In this document: positions 1-8,152 of the stretch, piece by piece | How positions within the stretch are numbered: position 1 is the first letter of the stretch | How the letters are laid out: the number at the start of each line of letters is the position of its first letter | Origin: a virus | Length of the DNA: 64,000 nucleotides | Virus record (IMG/VR): IMGVR_UViG_3300050821_005171 | Span: 1-64,000 of that record | Strand: one strand, 5' to 3' | Position numbers and translations under genes: made by a program | Notes under the pieces: generated by a model | Databases searched by the model: none | The model's input: only the letters and a program-made list of their open reading frames with translations | What the model was told of the DNA's origin: nothing

Positions 1-126
1 CCCCTCCGGTGGGACACGCTACGCACAATCGCCTTATCCCGGACTGCACGGCTTGCGAGGCCCGAATAATTCCAGACGACTGATGATCCCAAAGCGGCGG
101 AAGTGGTGTCGCTTCTTCCAACATTG
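1..126. other. Window edge, no gene seen
   Basis: This stretch lies downstream of the leftmost minus-strand gene. I see no coding pattern, hairpin or repeat here that I would defend. A short plus-strand open frame crosses it but runs antisense into the HNH gene and has no ribosome site. Confidence 0.4.
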
Positions 127-786
127 CTACGACACCTCAGCTTGCGTTCTCTTGCGCCCCCGACGCCGCTGGTCATATTCTCTTTGCCATTTACGAAGCC
201 GCTCCCTGTTGCGCTCTCTGTACGCCCTGGCCCTGTCCTTATTGCGCGCGTAGCTTCGCCTAGCTATTTCACGATGCCTTTCGGGATTATTATCGCGCGA
301 ACGCTGCATGCGGGCATTGACACATTCCCGGCACAGCCGAGATCCGTTCCCGCCTATTTTTAGATTGTCGCCAGCAAGTTCATGGCCGCGCTTGCAATGC
401 GTTTTTCTAGCGTTAGCTCCCGCTCCACTATTGGATGCCAGGATGTTTTCGCGTTGACTTTTCGCTTCCAGGTGCTGTGGATTTACGCAGGCCCTATTTT
501 CGCACAAATGGTCGACGACAAAACCATGTTGGATTGGACCAATCAGCGCTTCGTAGGATACGCGATGGGCGGCAATGTACCTGTAGGACGCCTTCCCGGA
601 ACACTCCTTGCGGCATCTAAATCTGCCGTATCCCGCTTCCTGCTTGTTGCCAGTCCAAATCCAGCACTGACCGACCACCGTTCCGTGTGTTTTGTCCGGA
701 GATGGCGGATCACGCTCCTCGATCTTCTTCCAGAATCTCTCAGGCAGCTTCGCCCAATCGTCCGGCTTAACGCTCGATCGGTCCAC
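127..786 (-). CDS. HNH endonuclease
   Basis: A 219-residue HNH nuclease of the phage HNH_3 type. The metal-finger core is visible as H74, then D92-H93, C95, N97, C100, N102 and H105. A second cluster (CKRGH followed by CRECVNARMQR, about 135-165) is typical of this family, and the C-terminal 60 residues are very Arg-rich and probably bind DNA. An upstream in-frame extension would overlap the preceding gene, so I chose the GTG at 786, which follows a purine-rich GAAAGAGAGAG. It is the last gene of the ERF unit. Such genes are often free-standing homing endonucleases; a role in packaging or recombination is possible but not shown. Confidence 0.85.
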   Translation of the reverse strand: MDRSSVKPDDWAKLPERFWKKIEERDPPSPDKTHGTVVGQCWIWTGNKQEAGYGRFRCRKECSGKASYRYIAAHRVSYEALIGPIQHGFVVDHLCENRACVNPQHLEAKSQRENILASNSGAGANARKTHCKRGHELAGDNLKIGGNGSRLCRECVNARMQRSRDNNPERHREIARRSYARNKDRARAYRERNRERLRKWQREYDQRRRGRKRTQAEVS

Positions 787-805
787 AGCTAACTCTCTCT
801 TTCGT

Positions 806-1540
806 CTACTTGCTCGCCTTGGCCGCCTCCGCCTTCTTCTCCCGCCACGTTTCGATCCTGTCCTTGAGTTTCTGGAGCGTGTCCAGGATGCCGTTGCAGA
901 GCGTGTCCGGACCGCCGGTCGCAGTCGCGATTTTATCGACCATCCGCACCATCTTTCCATTGAGCTTTGCCAGCTCCTGGAACTCTTCCTTCATGTTCTT
1001 GGTGCGTCGGCGGCCGTTCGTCTCGGGCTTATCCTGCGATCGCCGGGCCTCTGCGGCAGCCAGGGAGCGGGTAATGTTTCGCTCGACGATGTCAATCGCC
1101 GGCTCGACTCGGCCACCTTCACCCTTTTCAAGGGTGCCGGCTTCCTTGGATTGCTCGATCGATCGATTGAGGATTTGGACCTGCTTGTCCGGGTCCTTGA
1201 TCTTGGTCAGCGCCGCCACGGCCGGAGACTCGGCGGCGATCTTATGTGTCGCAGCCTCGCTCTCCTCCAGGTTCTTGAACGTGAGGTAGCGGCTGACCGA
1301 GTAATAGGCGTTGCGGCTGGTCATGCCCCAGCGGCTCTGGCAGTAGTCCTCGAACGTGTCGAAGCCTTCGCGATAGAGCTTGCTTTCGACGATCTCATGG
1401 AGGGCCTTGCCGGCCTTCACCATGCTGTGCTGGAGTTTTTCGATCTCCGACTCACACTTTTCGAGTCGGCTCTTTTCTGTCGTCGTGAGCGGCCCTTCGT
1501 GAACGGCTTCTGCCGGAGCAGTAATCAGATCGGTAGACAT
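806..1540 (-). CDS. Putative HTH DNA-binding protein
   Basis: A 244-residue, mostly helical, charged protein. Around residues 45-90 it has the pattern ALHEI..SKLYREGFDTFEDYCQSRWGMT followed by a helix, which is seen in phage, plasmid and ICE proteins related to KfrA/ParB-like helix-turn-helix regulators. The C-terminal half is a probable coiled coil. It starts 2 bases after the ERF stop, so the two are cotranscribed. Function is inferred only from the HTH-like motif; it could be a replication or partition-type accessory protein. Confidence 0.6.
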   Translation of the reverse strand: MSTDLITAPAEAVHEGPLTTTEKSRLEKCESEIEKLQHSMVKAGKALHEIVESKLYREGFDTFEDYCQSRWGMTSRNAYYSVSRYLTFKNLEESEAATHKIAAESPAVAALTKIKDPDKQVQILNRSIEQSKEAGTLEKGEGGRVEPAIDIVERNITRSLAAAEARRSQDKPETNGRRRTKNMKEEFQELAKLNGKMVRMVDKIATATGGPDTLCNGILDTLQKLKDRIETWREKKAEAAKASK

Positions 1541-1542
1541 GG

Positions 1543-3132
1543 CTAAAACAAACCTTCTTTCTTACCGCCTGTGGCGGCAGTTTCTTTTGCTGGTGCAGGA
1601 TCGGGTTTTTGTTGCGGTGATTCTTTGGGTGCGGCTTCCTTCTTGAACTTCGCCTTCAGGGTGTCGTGCATCTTTCCGAGACGATCGATCTCGCTGTAAG
1701 GCAGCTCTTTATTCTTCATCGCGCTCATGATGAGCTGATGCGTCTCGGCCAAGTCCTCCAGCGTTTTGGCACCCTTCAGCTCGTTTTCGATCAGATCGAG
1801 GACGAACTTATAACTCTCGGGCGACGGCTTGGCGGCAGGCTGCGTTTCTGACGTTGGCGGGGCCGCGACTTTCTCGGGCACCACCACGGGCGTGTCGGAC
1901 TTCTTTTTTTCCTCGGCTTCGCGCACGGCTTTCTCATAGATCGGGCCGAGAGCCACCGTCGGAGAAACCATCGCCTTATTGGCAAGGCGCTCGCCAATCG
2001 CTGCTGCTGCATCGCCGGCACTTGAACCGTGAGGCTTAAGCGGCTCCGGCAGGTCAAGTTTCGCGGGGTCCCCGGTCGGCACAGGCGACTTTCCATCCTG
2101 CTTTTCAGGTGCCACAGGATCGGCAGTCTTCGCCTGTGCCGACCGTCCCGTATGCGGGTCGACCGGCTTGCGATCGTCAGGCATTTCACGAGTCGCCAAA
2201 GAGGGCGTTTTGGCGGGGTGTTTGATTTCTCCGTGCTGGGCGGCATCGTCGGCCCCAAGTATTAAAAGGGCCTTATCGAACGAATCTCCCTGAGCAAGCG
2301 CTTGATCGATCATTGCTTCGTCAATCGCCTGTCCGCTCTTGGCGTCCCTGTGAGTCTCCGCCCACAGCATCAACTTAGCCTTGTCGAGACCTGGATCACA
2401 ATACTGCCAAATCTCGGAAGCCCTCATCATGAGCGGGTGCTTGATGCCAATTACACCCAATTGTCGGCAATAGTCTTTGTAGAGGTCCTTGATCGTCTTC
2501 TCTACAGACAGCTCAGGCGCAGCTCGCTTGGGCTTGCTCCAGGGATTGAGATCGGCGTCAAATTGCAGTCCGCATCCGCCTTCCTTCTTCCAGCAGAAGT
2601 AGTGATTCTGCTCGTCGCTCCAGATCAAGGCGTGCTTGCAATTAGGGCATTCTTCTATTTGCTTTCGGTCGCCGTCGGCGTCCTCAACGTCTTTGGATTC
2701 GACCGGGATGACAAGGCCGAGCAACAGGGCATATTTATAGGCCGCGCTCATGGCCTTGTTGGTCGCCTTATCTCCGCCAAAGTCCATCGCCTCGCCGATG
2801 GTGGTCAGCGTGACTTTTGATCCGTCCGGAGCGACTAACTCTAGGCTGAGCTTGAGGCGAACGAACACGTCATGGCGGTCCTTTCCAGCCTGCGTGACCG
2901 TCTTGATTCTCTCGTGAGCAACTTCTTCATAGGTCGGAATCGCAACAATCCCCGATTCAGCCAGCTTCGGTCCGCAGTGGTTGAGCACCTGATCGATGCC
3001 CCTGAAGCTGTAACCTTGCTGGTCGTTCCTGCGGTCCTTGGCGATTTCCCCGATGCCCTTCTGCACCCAAGAAATACGCTGATAGATGTTCCAGTTCGGA
3101 TCAAGCGGTTCTGCGGACGCCATGTTCTCCAT
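1543..3132 (-). CDS. erf: ERF-family ssDNA-annealing recombinase
   Basis: The N-terminal part (about residues 10-160) carries the ERF superfamily pattern: an opening helix, the GYSFRGIDQVLNH segment, and GEAMDFGGDKATNKAMSAAYKYAL. ERF proteins pair complementary single strands in phage recombination and circularisation. A zinc-ribbon (CPNC..CWKKEGGCG) follows at about 165-190. The rest, to residue 529, is long and low in complexity (Pro/Ala/Lys), ending in a short helical region, so the protein is more than twice the usual ERF length. It is the first gene after the promoter at 3201-3229 and pairs functionally with the RusA resolvase at 61 kb. Confidence 0.85.
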   Translation of the reverse strand: MENMASAEPLDPNWNIYQRISWVQKGIGEIAKDRRNDQQGYSFRGIDQVLNHCGPKLAESGIVAIPTYEEVAHERIKTVTQAGKDRHDVFVRLKLSLELVAPDGSKVTLTTIGEAMDFGGDKATNKAMSAAYKYALLLGLVIPVESKDVEDADGDRKQIEECPNCKHALIWSDEQNHYFCWKKEGGCGLQFDADLNPWSKPKRAAPELSVEKTIKDLYKDYCRQLGVIGIKHPLMMRASEIWQYCDPGLDKAKLMLWAETHRDAKSGQAIDEAMIDQALAQGDSFDKALLILGADDAAQHGEIKHPAKTPSLATREMPDDRKPVDPHTGRSAQAKTADPVAPEKQDGKSPVPTGDPAKLDLPEPLKPHGSSAGDAAAAIGERLANKAMVSPTVALGPIYEKAVREAEEKKKSDTPVVVPEKVAAPPTSETQPAAKPSPESYKFVLDLIENELKGAKTLEDLAETHQLIMSAMKNKELPYSEIDRLGKMHDTLKAKFKKEAAPKESPQQKPDPAPAKETAATGGKKEGLF

Positions 3133-3195
3133 TCTCTATGACGACATGACTGTCAAGACTCAACTCGACTCGGCTCAACGGGACATGACTCGTAA

Positions 3196-3229
3196 GCACA
3201 TTGTTATCACGCGACATTGGCTCTGTCAA
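3196..3229 (-). promoter_or_regulatory. Promoter and operator-like site for the erf unit
   Basis: On the minus strand TTGACA (3229-3224), a 17-base spacer and TAACAA (3206-3201) form a near-consensus sigma-70 promoter. The -10 lies inside a GTGATAACAATGTGC sequence (3210-3196), a member of the GTGCTNACAAYGTGC family found at six other promoters. The transcript would have a leader of about 60 bases before erf. Confidence 0.65.
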
Positions 3230-3238
3230 GCGCTTGCG

Positions 3239-4297
3239 CTACGAATCTTTATTCGAGATCGCGTCGCGACAAGCCTGCACGAACCGCATCGCGTAATGGT
3301 CCGTCGTGAATCGCGCAAGTGCCGCGAGCCGCAGGTTTTCCTGCTGCCCGTGCAGCTCTTCCCATCCGCTTTTCGACTGCGGGATACGCGATATCAAGTT
3401 CTCGGCCAAGTCCTTCGCGTCCAGTTCTGGGTGGACGATCCAACAGTGCGGCGCGAGGTATTGCTGGAAGATTTCGTCGTCAGGCGTGTCGACGACGACG
3501 ATACAGCCGGCCATCGCGGATTCGATGATCTTGGCCAGGGAATACTTGTGCTTGGATGTGCAGCACAGGCTGATCTTGGCTTCTCGCAGAGCGTTAGCGT
3601 AGTCCTGATACTGGGCGTCGCAAGCCGACTCGGACGTCATCCGATAGCCCGGGTGCGGCCGAATCTCGGACTTGAGTCCGTAGTTTTGGATCGCCTCCAG
3701 ATACTTTGACCTGAGCGGGTAAACCTGCGGGCTAAACACGCCAGTCAACAGGCAGTCCGTCTTCCGTTCGGCAAGCGGAACGCCGCCATAGAAAACATCC
3801 GGATTAGCACAATGCGGAATGTGGACCGTCCTGAGACCGAACTTTGTGAATCTCGGCACGTCGTTCCCGTGGTGGCAGATCACGAGCCCCACGCCACGAT
3901 GCTTGCAGATCAGTGCTGCTAAATCTTTTTCCCACCAACTCTCGTTAAAGGAAACGGTTTTTAGGCAAAGCAGGTCTTCAAACCCGATCATGTCCTGCGG
4001 GTTATAAGCCCACGCTACGTCAAAATCGCCGTACTCCGCGAGGTTGTGGGCCACCGACTTCGTGTTGTCCCAGCCCGGGAACCCTGGGCCGGTGATCGTC
4101 ATCTGGACGTCTTCGTGGGCAGCTACGGCGCGGAAATACTCGAACCGGCACCGGGACATCTTGCTAACCCAATACTTTTTTGAACAAAGGGCAGCAATCC
4201 TGAGCTGTGGGTGGCGATCTTTCATTAGTCGCGGCGGATTCTTGGCGTGTAACAAATTTTGGGAAAATACAGCGGGTGGCACGCTCCAGGATTTCAT
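3239..4297 (-). CDS. Glycosyltransferase, CgeB-like GT-B fold
   Basis: A 352-residue protein with the C-terminal half of CgeB/YkvP-like glycosyltransferases: a conserved HPGYR region, then LREAKISLCCTSKHKYSLAKIIESAMAGCIVVVDTPDD, which forms the nucleotide-sugar site in this fold. The start is the ATG at 4297 that overlaps the upstream stop (TAATG); longer in-frame starts would run deep into that gene. It is the most distal gene of the tail/glycosylation operon. Donor and acceptor are unknown; virion or host-surface glycan modification are both possible. Confidence 0.75.
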   Translation of the reverse strand: MKSWSVPPAVFSQNLLHAKNPPRLMKDRHPQLRIAALCSKKYWVSKMSRCRFEYFRAVAAHEDVQMTITGPGFPGWDNTKSVAHNLAEYGDFDVAWAYNPQDMIGFEDLLCLKTVSFNESWWEKDLAALICKHRGVGLVICHHGNDVPRFTKFGLRTVHIPHCANPDVFYGGVPLAERKTDCLLTGVFSPQVYPLRSKYLEAIQNYGLKSEIRPHPGYRMTSESACDAQYQDYANALREAKISLCCTSKHKYSLAKIIESAMAGCIVVVDTPDDEIFQQYLAPHCWIVHPELDAKDLAENLISRIPQSKSGWEELHGQQENLRLAALARFTTDHYAMRFVQACRDAISNKDS

Positions 4298-4509
4298 TAC
4301 GAGAGCGTGGAAACTGGCGTAGTTGATTCCACGACCTCGGACTTGCGCCGCTTGAAGTAAAATGTGAGGCCCAAATCCATGTCGTCCGCGTAGCCGCCAT
4401 TGAGCACTGTGACGAGTTCCCATCCTTCGTCCGACATGCAATCAAGGATTGACTGCCCCCCTTTGAGGCTACCCGAAACCCTCATCGCGCACTCCCATTT
4501 TCCGCTCAT
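4297..4509 (-). CDS. Small DUF4177-like protein
   Basis: 70 residues with the DUF4177 hallmark: a KWE opening, SDEGWELVTV in the middle (29-38) and a C-terminal TFYFKRR strand. This domain is a small beta-sheet protein common in phages and bacteria with no known activity. Its stop overlaps the start of the glycosyltransferase by one base, indicating translational coupling. One copy of the GAAATNATTTC element lies about 145 bases upstream. Confidence 0.7.
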   Translation of the reverse strand: MSGKWECAMRVSGSLKGGQSILDCMSDEGWELVTVLNGGYADDMDLGLTFYFKRRKSEVVESTTPVSTLS

Positions 4510-4632
4510 TGCTTTTCACTCCAGAATTTCATTGGGACAAGCAGGGCGTCTGGCCGAGAAGAGTATCACTGTTCATGCGTGTCTTCGACGAACAAGTTGC
4601 TCATCAGTCGCGGTGCTCAGTGGTCCTTGTGG

Positions 4633-4667
4633 CGTAAAGGGTTACGTGGCCATGCGAAATCCATTTC
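4633..4667 (-). promoter_or_regulatory. GAAATNATTTC-type directional element, variant copy
   Basis: On the minus strand the core reads GAAATGGATTTC (4667-4656), one base longer than the other six copies, followed by GCATGG and a distal AACCCTTTACG block that matches the other copies. It begins 6 bases after the stop codon of the gene ending at 4673. It could serve the DUF4177-like gene and glycosyltransferase, although the distance (about 145 bases) is larger than at other copies. Confidence 0.45.
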
Positions 4668-4672
4668 GGAGA

Positions 4673-4942
4673 TCAGTCTTCAGGCCGCTCGTAGACGACT
4701 CCGTAGCCCAAGATCGTCTCAAAAACATTGATGATCGCAGGCCGACCGATCTTGTTGATGAAGGCGCAAAGAGCAGCCTGTGCCGTAGGTTCTTTGCATT
4801 CGTGCTTTTCTGCTCCGTCTTCGCTCCATTTGCACGGCTCTTCCGGATATTCAACCAGATTTCCGTTCTCGGATACGGCAGCGTAATATCGCTTCTTGGT
4901 AAATGACCTAATGGCAAGTCTCGCAGACTGTGGGCATGGCAA
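4673..4942 (-). CDS. Small paralogue A (EPCKW/FINKIGR family)
   Basis: About 89 residues, not recognised. The C-terminal two thirds match the neighbouring gene at 5181-5438 residue by residue: EPC(K/R)W, EKHEC(K/Q)EP, A.AFINKIGR.AI..VF, G.(V/T)YERP. This shows two diverged tandem copies. The start is uncertain: the frame opens with TTG at 4942, inside the loop of a 12-bp inverted repeat. There is no clear ribosome site. Function unknown. Confidence 0.6.
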   Translation of the reverse strand: MPCPQSARLAIRSFTKKRYYAAVSENGNLVEYPEEPCKWSEDGAEKHECKEPTAQAALCAFINKIGRPAIINVFETILGYGVVYERPED

Positions 4943-4972
4943 GCGTTAACGACACACTCACCATGCCCACAG
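4928..4972. repeat. 12-bp perfect inverted repeat
   Basis: CTGTGGGCATGG (4928-4939) and its exact complement CCATGCCCACAG (4961-4972) are separated by 21 bases. There is no T-run on either side, so it is not an intrinsic terminator. It encloses the presumed start of small paralogue A and could act as an operator or as an RNA hairpin over the start codon. Confidence 0.6.
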
Positions 4973-5180
4973 GTTCGCGAGACAAACGCTGCGGCTGTGC
5001 CCTGACGGCGACACCTTTTGGCACGCCCGCGTCCTAATGCTGGGTCGATTCGACTCGATTGCCGGCATTCGCGCACACGGGAAGTCGTCAGGATCAACCG
5101 CAGATTCGGCTCGCATGGCCGCCGTTTTTCTACCAACACAACTCGCACCCACTACCCCACCCCCCCCATTATCGCTCATA
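4943..5180. other. Gap between the two small paralogues
   Basis: Apart from the inverted repeat, this gap holds an eight-base G run on the minus strand (near 5161-5168) and a minus-strand open frame at 4958-5179 starting ATGAGC, directly after the stop of the gene at 5181. Its translation looks unlike its neighbours, so I leave it uncalled; a frameshift in the G run could hide a real small gene. Confidence 0.35.
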
Positions 5181-5438
5181 CTATTGCTCCGCAGGGCGCT
5201 CGTAAGTCACACCCATGCCGTCAAACGTCATGAAGACGCACACGATCGCCTGCCGGCCGATCTTGTTAATGAACGCTTCGAGCGCAGCTTCTGGATTTGG
5301 CTCTTGGCATTCGTGCTTTTCTCTCTGGCCGCCCTCGTTCCACCTGCATGGCTCTCTAATCCGCTGCGACAGTGGAACGTCCTCTGTATAAAACGTGAGC
5401 CGCAGGGTGAAGTACCGAGTAACGAGTTTGGTTTTCAT
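5181..5438 (-). CDS. Small paralogue B (EPCRW/FINKIGR family)
   Basis: 85 residues, a diverged tandem copy of the gene at 4673-4942 sharing EPCRW, EKHECQEP, EAFINKIGRQAI and YERP. The start is fixed by a four-base ATGA overlap with the methyltransferase stop. The conserved Cys, Trp and His could bind metal, but I know no family. Being in the glycosyltransferase operon it may support the same pathway. Confidence 0.7.
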   Translation of the reverse strand: MKTKLVTRYFTLRLTFYTEDVPLSQRIREPCRWNEGGQREKHECQEPNPEAALEAFINKIGRQAIVCVFMTFDGMGVTYERPAEQ

Positions 5439-6208
5439 GCCGCTTCCTTTACCCATTTGTGAATGCGCCGATGATGGACCAAAAGGCGAAGCCCGCCAAC
5501 CTCGGCCGCAGCCCGACAAATCATGCCGTCATACCAGTCCAGGTTCGCAGACCCGTTGGCCGCCACCAGCAACACGCCCCCGAACGTCAGTAACTGCTTA
5601 CATCTCCACAGGAACGCCTCCAGGGCCTCCTGCGTGCGAGGATTCTCCTGCCAGCGTAGTTTCCGGCAGTCCTGGTGCAAGTGGTGCCTGGGGCCATCCA
5701 TGAGCCTGGAGAACATCTGTTCGATTGAGCCCCGGGAGTTAATTAGGACCGCCGATCCGTGCAGGTCCGGGCTCAGGGCTTCGTTGGACATAAAGTGTTC
5801 AGCGCCGCAGTATCGGACTGGCAGATTCTGCCGTTGCACGATCAGCCGGCAGGCGTCCAGGTAGTTGTCGCCCATCCCGCCGGCCCCGGTTTTAGCATCG
5901 ACACCCAAGATACGGAACCCAAGCATCCGGCCGATCTCAAGCAACTCTCCGGCCCCGGGTCCGAAGTCGATCACCAGCCCAGGCGGGTTCGTGACGAAGA
6001 CTTCCGGCGCGTACTCGAACAGGTAGTTCAGGTGCTCGCCAAGCCTGCGGGTTCGGCTGAGCTTTTTGCGCAACCAAGCGTCCTGCATGAGCACGGAATA
6101 CTGACTGAGCCAAGCGTCGCTTTCAGTCTCCGGGAGATCGTGCAACAGCGGCATCTGATGGCAAAGCTGGGGCAGGCTGATTGCCCCTGATAACACTGAG
6201 CCAATCAT
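5435..6208 (-). CDS. SAM-dependent methyltransferase
   Basis: A class I methyltransferase fold of up to 257 residues. Motif I is VIDFGPGAGELLEIG (about 79-93), followed by an acidic strand end GVDA that should bind SAM ribose. A downstream FGGVLLVAANG strand fits the core sheet. It sits inside a glycosyltransferase cassette, so a sugar or glycan intermediate is a likely substrate. The start is uncertain because the frame overlaps the upstream gene by 86 bases; ATG codons at 6154 and 6097 are alternatives. Confidence 0.75.
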   Translation of the reverse strand: MIGSVLSGAISLPQLCHQMPLLHDLPETESDAWLSQYSVLMQDAWLRKKLSRTRRLGEHLNYLFEYAPEVFVTNPPGLVIDFGPGAGELLEIGRMLGFRILGVDAKTGAGGMGDNYLDACRLIVQRQNLPVRYCGAEHFMSNEALSPDLHGSAVLINSRGSIEQMFSRLMDGPRHHLHQDCRKLRWQENPRTQEALEAFLWRCKQLLTFGGVLLVAANGSANLDWYDGMICRAAAEVGGLRLLVHHRRIHKWVKEAA

Positions 6209-7157
6209 CGGCTAGGCCCTTCCAATTGAAGTGACAATCCATCGTGCGACGCGCCGCGTCCGATGCGACGGTCGCCCAGGTTCGATCCTTCAGCATGGCT
6301 GCAATCTCTTGGTGGAGACATTTCACGACGGTCGCGGCTTCGGCTGCATTGCGGTACGACGGCACCAGCTTGATGCAGCTTGCCCCGATCTCAGATTGCG
6401 CGACGGCGTTAACTTCAGATAGGATTCCGACGTTTGTGCCGATCACCGGACGGCCACAGGCCATCGCTTCCAGAGCGCAGTTCGGGGTGCCCTCTGAGCA
6501 GGACGTGACCAGGAATACGTCAATAGAGTTGTAAAATTTGACCATCGAATCGGTGCTCAGCTTATCCGCCGATGTGTTTGTGACCGGCACAAACTGGACG
6601 CGAGGCTCCAGATCGAACGATCGAATCAGGGGCTGGAGCACTTCTTCGTAGCCCTTGGGAGAGAACGCGGTCTTTGTGCTAGGTTTTCCGCACCAGCCCA
6701 CGACCAACTCTCGGTCCTGAAACGGGGCAGACTTCTCGTGGAAGATGCCGCAATCCACCCCAGTTCGCAAGTAAGCGACGTTCGGGTTGATTTCTCGCAG
6801 GAACGGCACGAGCGAGAGGTTCGGAGTGACGACGCCCTTGTAGAGCGGCAAGATTCGCCGAGAGGTGCGGACGTTCTTGGTCCGGGTTGCCATGCGATGC
6901 TGATACACCGGACTGTTCGGTTCGACTTCGTATTTACAGCCCTCGTTCGCGACTAGCGCCCAGCTTCGCTCAGGATCGGGAGACGAGAACGTAAAAGCCG
7001 AGCAAATGAGATGCTCGGAGTACGACCTGAATGTCGCGTGGCCCAGCTCGCCTTCACACGTCACGCTGACGAGTGGGGAACCATACCGCTGAATGGCTGA
7101 GCACCTACGCCACCAAGCCCAGTTCGGCACATCTGGGACCAAAATTGTGCGAGGCAA
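6123..7157 (-). CDS. Glycosyltransferase, GT4-like
   Basis: 344 residues with a GT-B fold. The C-terminal donor site is plain: DVFLVTSCSEGTPNCALEAMACGRPVIGT, with the E-x7-E-type motif of GT4 enzymes, and an earlier VGWCGKP strand opens the second Rossmann domain. The start is a TTG at 7157 preceded by GAAGGA nine bases upstream. It lies 17 bases downstream of another glycosyltransferase in the same operon. Donor sugar not predictable. Confidence 0.85.
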   Translation of the reverse strand: MPRTILVPDVPNWAWWRRCSAIQRYGSPLVSVTCEGELGHATFRSYSEHLICSAFTFSSPDPERSWALVANEGCKYEVEPNSPVYQHRMATRTKNVRTSRRILPLYKGVVTPNLSLVPFLREINPNVAYLRTGVDCGIFHEKSAPFQDRELVVGWCGKPSTKTAFSPKGYEEVLQPLIRSFDLEPRVQFVPVTNTSADKLSTDSMVKFYNSIDVFLVTSCSEGTPNCALEAMACGRPVIGTNVGILSEVNAVAQSEIGASCIKLVPSYRNAAEAATVVKCLHQEIAAMLKDRTWATVASDAARRTMDCHFNWKGLADDWLSVIRGNQPAPALPSDAAVARSPGD

Positions 7158-7174
7158 ATGCGCGTTCCTTCGGC

Positions 7175-8152
7175 CTAAATCTCGCTGAAATGCTTTGTCC
7201 GATAGTCGAAACTATCGATCGAATCGAACGGTCGACTAGCAGCCTTGGCTTCGATTAGACGACGGAACAACTGGAAAAACCACCTGCTCCGGCCATTTGG
7301 TCCGCTGTATAGGTGATTTTGCATCTGCTGCAAAATGCCGGCGTGGACGCTTTTGGGCTGCCCAATAGCCCACTTGATCGAGAACAGCCACGTATCCAAT
7401 CCTGGGCAACCGTCGTAGATCACATGCGGCTGAGGTGCCCAGTCTTTCACGTTCCCGACGTTCGTGGAAATCGTCAGCAGGCCGCACGCAGCAGCCTCCT
7501 GGAGAAACGATGGGCCGCCACCTTCACTCTCAGAGGCGCAAATCGCCACGCAGCCCGACTGATACCACGCCCTCTGCTCTTCAGGGGTGAATACCTTGTC
7601 GTCGATCTCGTCGATTGGCCTGAAGTCGAAATCGATCCCTTCTCGCTCTAGGACATCGCCGAGCGGCTTAATCACTTCCTGATAGCGCTTCTTCTTTGCC
7701 GGGTTGCTCGATCCGCACCACAAAACACCCGGTGGCCACTTCAGATATGGCCCCCAAAAATCGCTCACCCCGTTTGCTATGTACGATGTTCTGGGACGAA
7801 CTCGCGGGTTCAGGTAGCGATCCGAGCTGTTGAAGATCACCCAGTCCGCGACAGCTTCTGCGTTGCGACATTGACGTTCGTGAGATCGCGTGTCTTTATT
7901 TATCCCGATCACGAGCGGGGCACTGATCCCACATTCACTCCACCAGTTTCTCACAGCAGGCGCTGAGGCATAGTCGAGCAAAAAAATCAAATCAAACGAT
8001 GACAGCCTGTCGCGTAGTCCAGCATCCAGAACTCCAGCTCGCTCAACGTGAAAATCAATCGGGGCACATTGCCACAGGACCAAACTACGATTTGCGTAAG
8101 CCCAACGGATCGGACCGCGCTCTGTTTTTAGTTCGATATCGTGCAAAATCAT
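7175..8152 (-). CDS. Glycosyltransferase, GT-B fold
   Basis: 325 residues. VLWCGSSNPAKKKRYQEVI opens the C-terminal domain, and VAICASESEGGGPSFLQEAAACGLLTISTNVG is the nucleotide-sugar binding segment of GT4-like enzymes. The start at 8152 forms an ATGA overlap with the upstream stop, which is better supported than earlier in-frame codons. It is probably a sequential partner of the enzymes on either side in building one glycan. Confidence 0.8.
   Translation of the reverse strand: MILHDIELKTERGPIRWAYANRSLVLWQCAPIDFHVERAGVLDAGLRDRLSSFDLIFLLDYASAPAVRNWWSECGISAPLVIGINKDTRSHERQCRNAEAVADWVIFNSSDRYLNPRVRPRTSYIANGVSDFWGPYLKWPPGVLWCGSSNPAKKKRYQEVIKPLGDVLEREGIDFDFRPIDEIDDKVFTPEEQRAWYQSGCVAICASESEGGGPSFLQEAAACGLLTISTNVGNVKDWAPQPHVIYDGCPGLDTWLFSIKWAIGQPKSVHAGILQQMQNHLYSGPNGRSRWFFQLFRRLIEAKAASRPFDSIDSFDYRTKHFSEI

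Noticed and set aside
692-1546. Long plus-strand open frames antisense to the HTH gene and others (for example 692-1546 and 2302-2820)
   Set aside because: They mirror the codon pattern of the minus-strand genes, have no ribosome sites and show no recognisable domain.
4642-5148. A 168-residue minus-strand frame between the small paralogues
   Set aside because: It overlaps the paralogue A gene in another frame, and its translation has no motif except a chance run of Cys.
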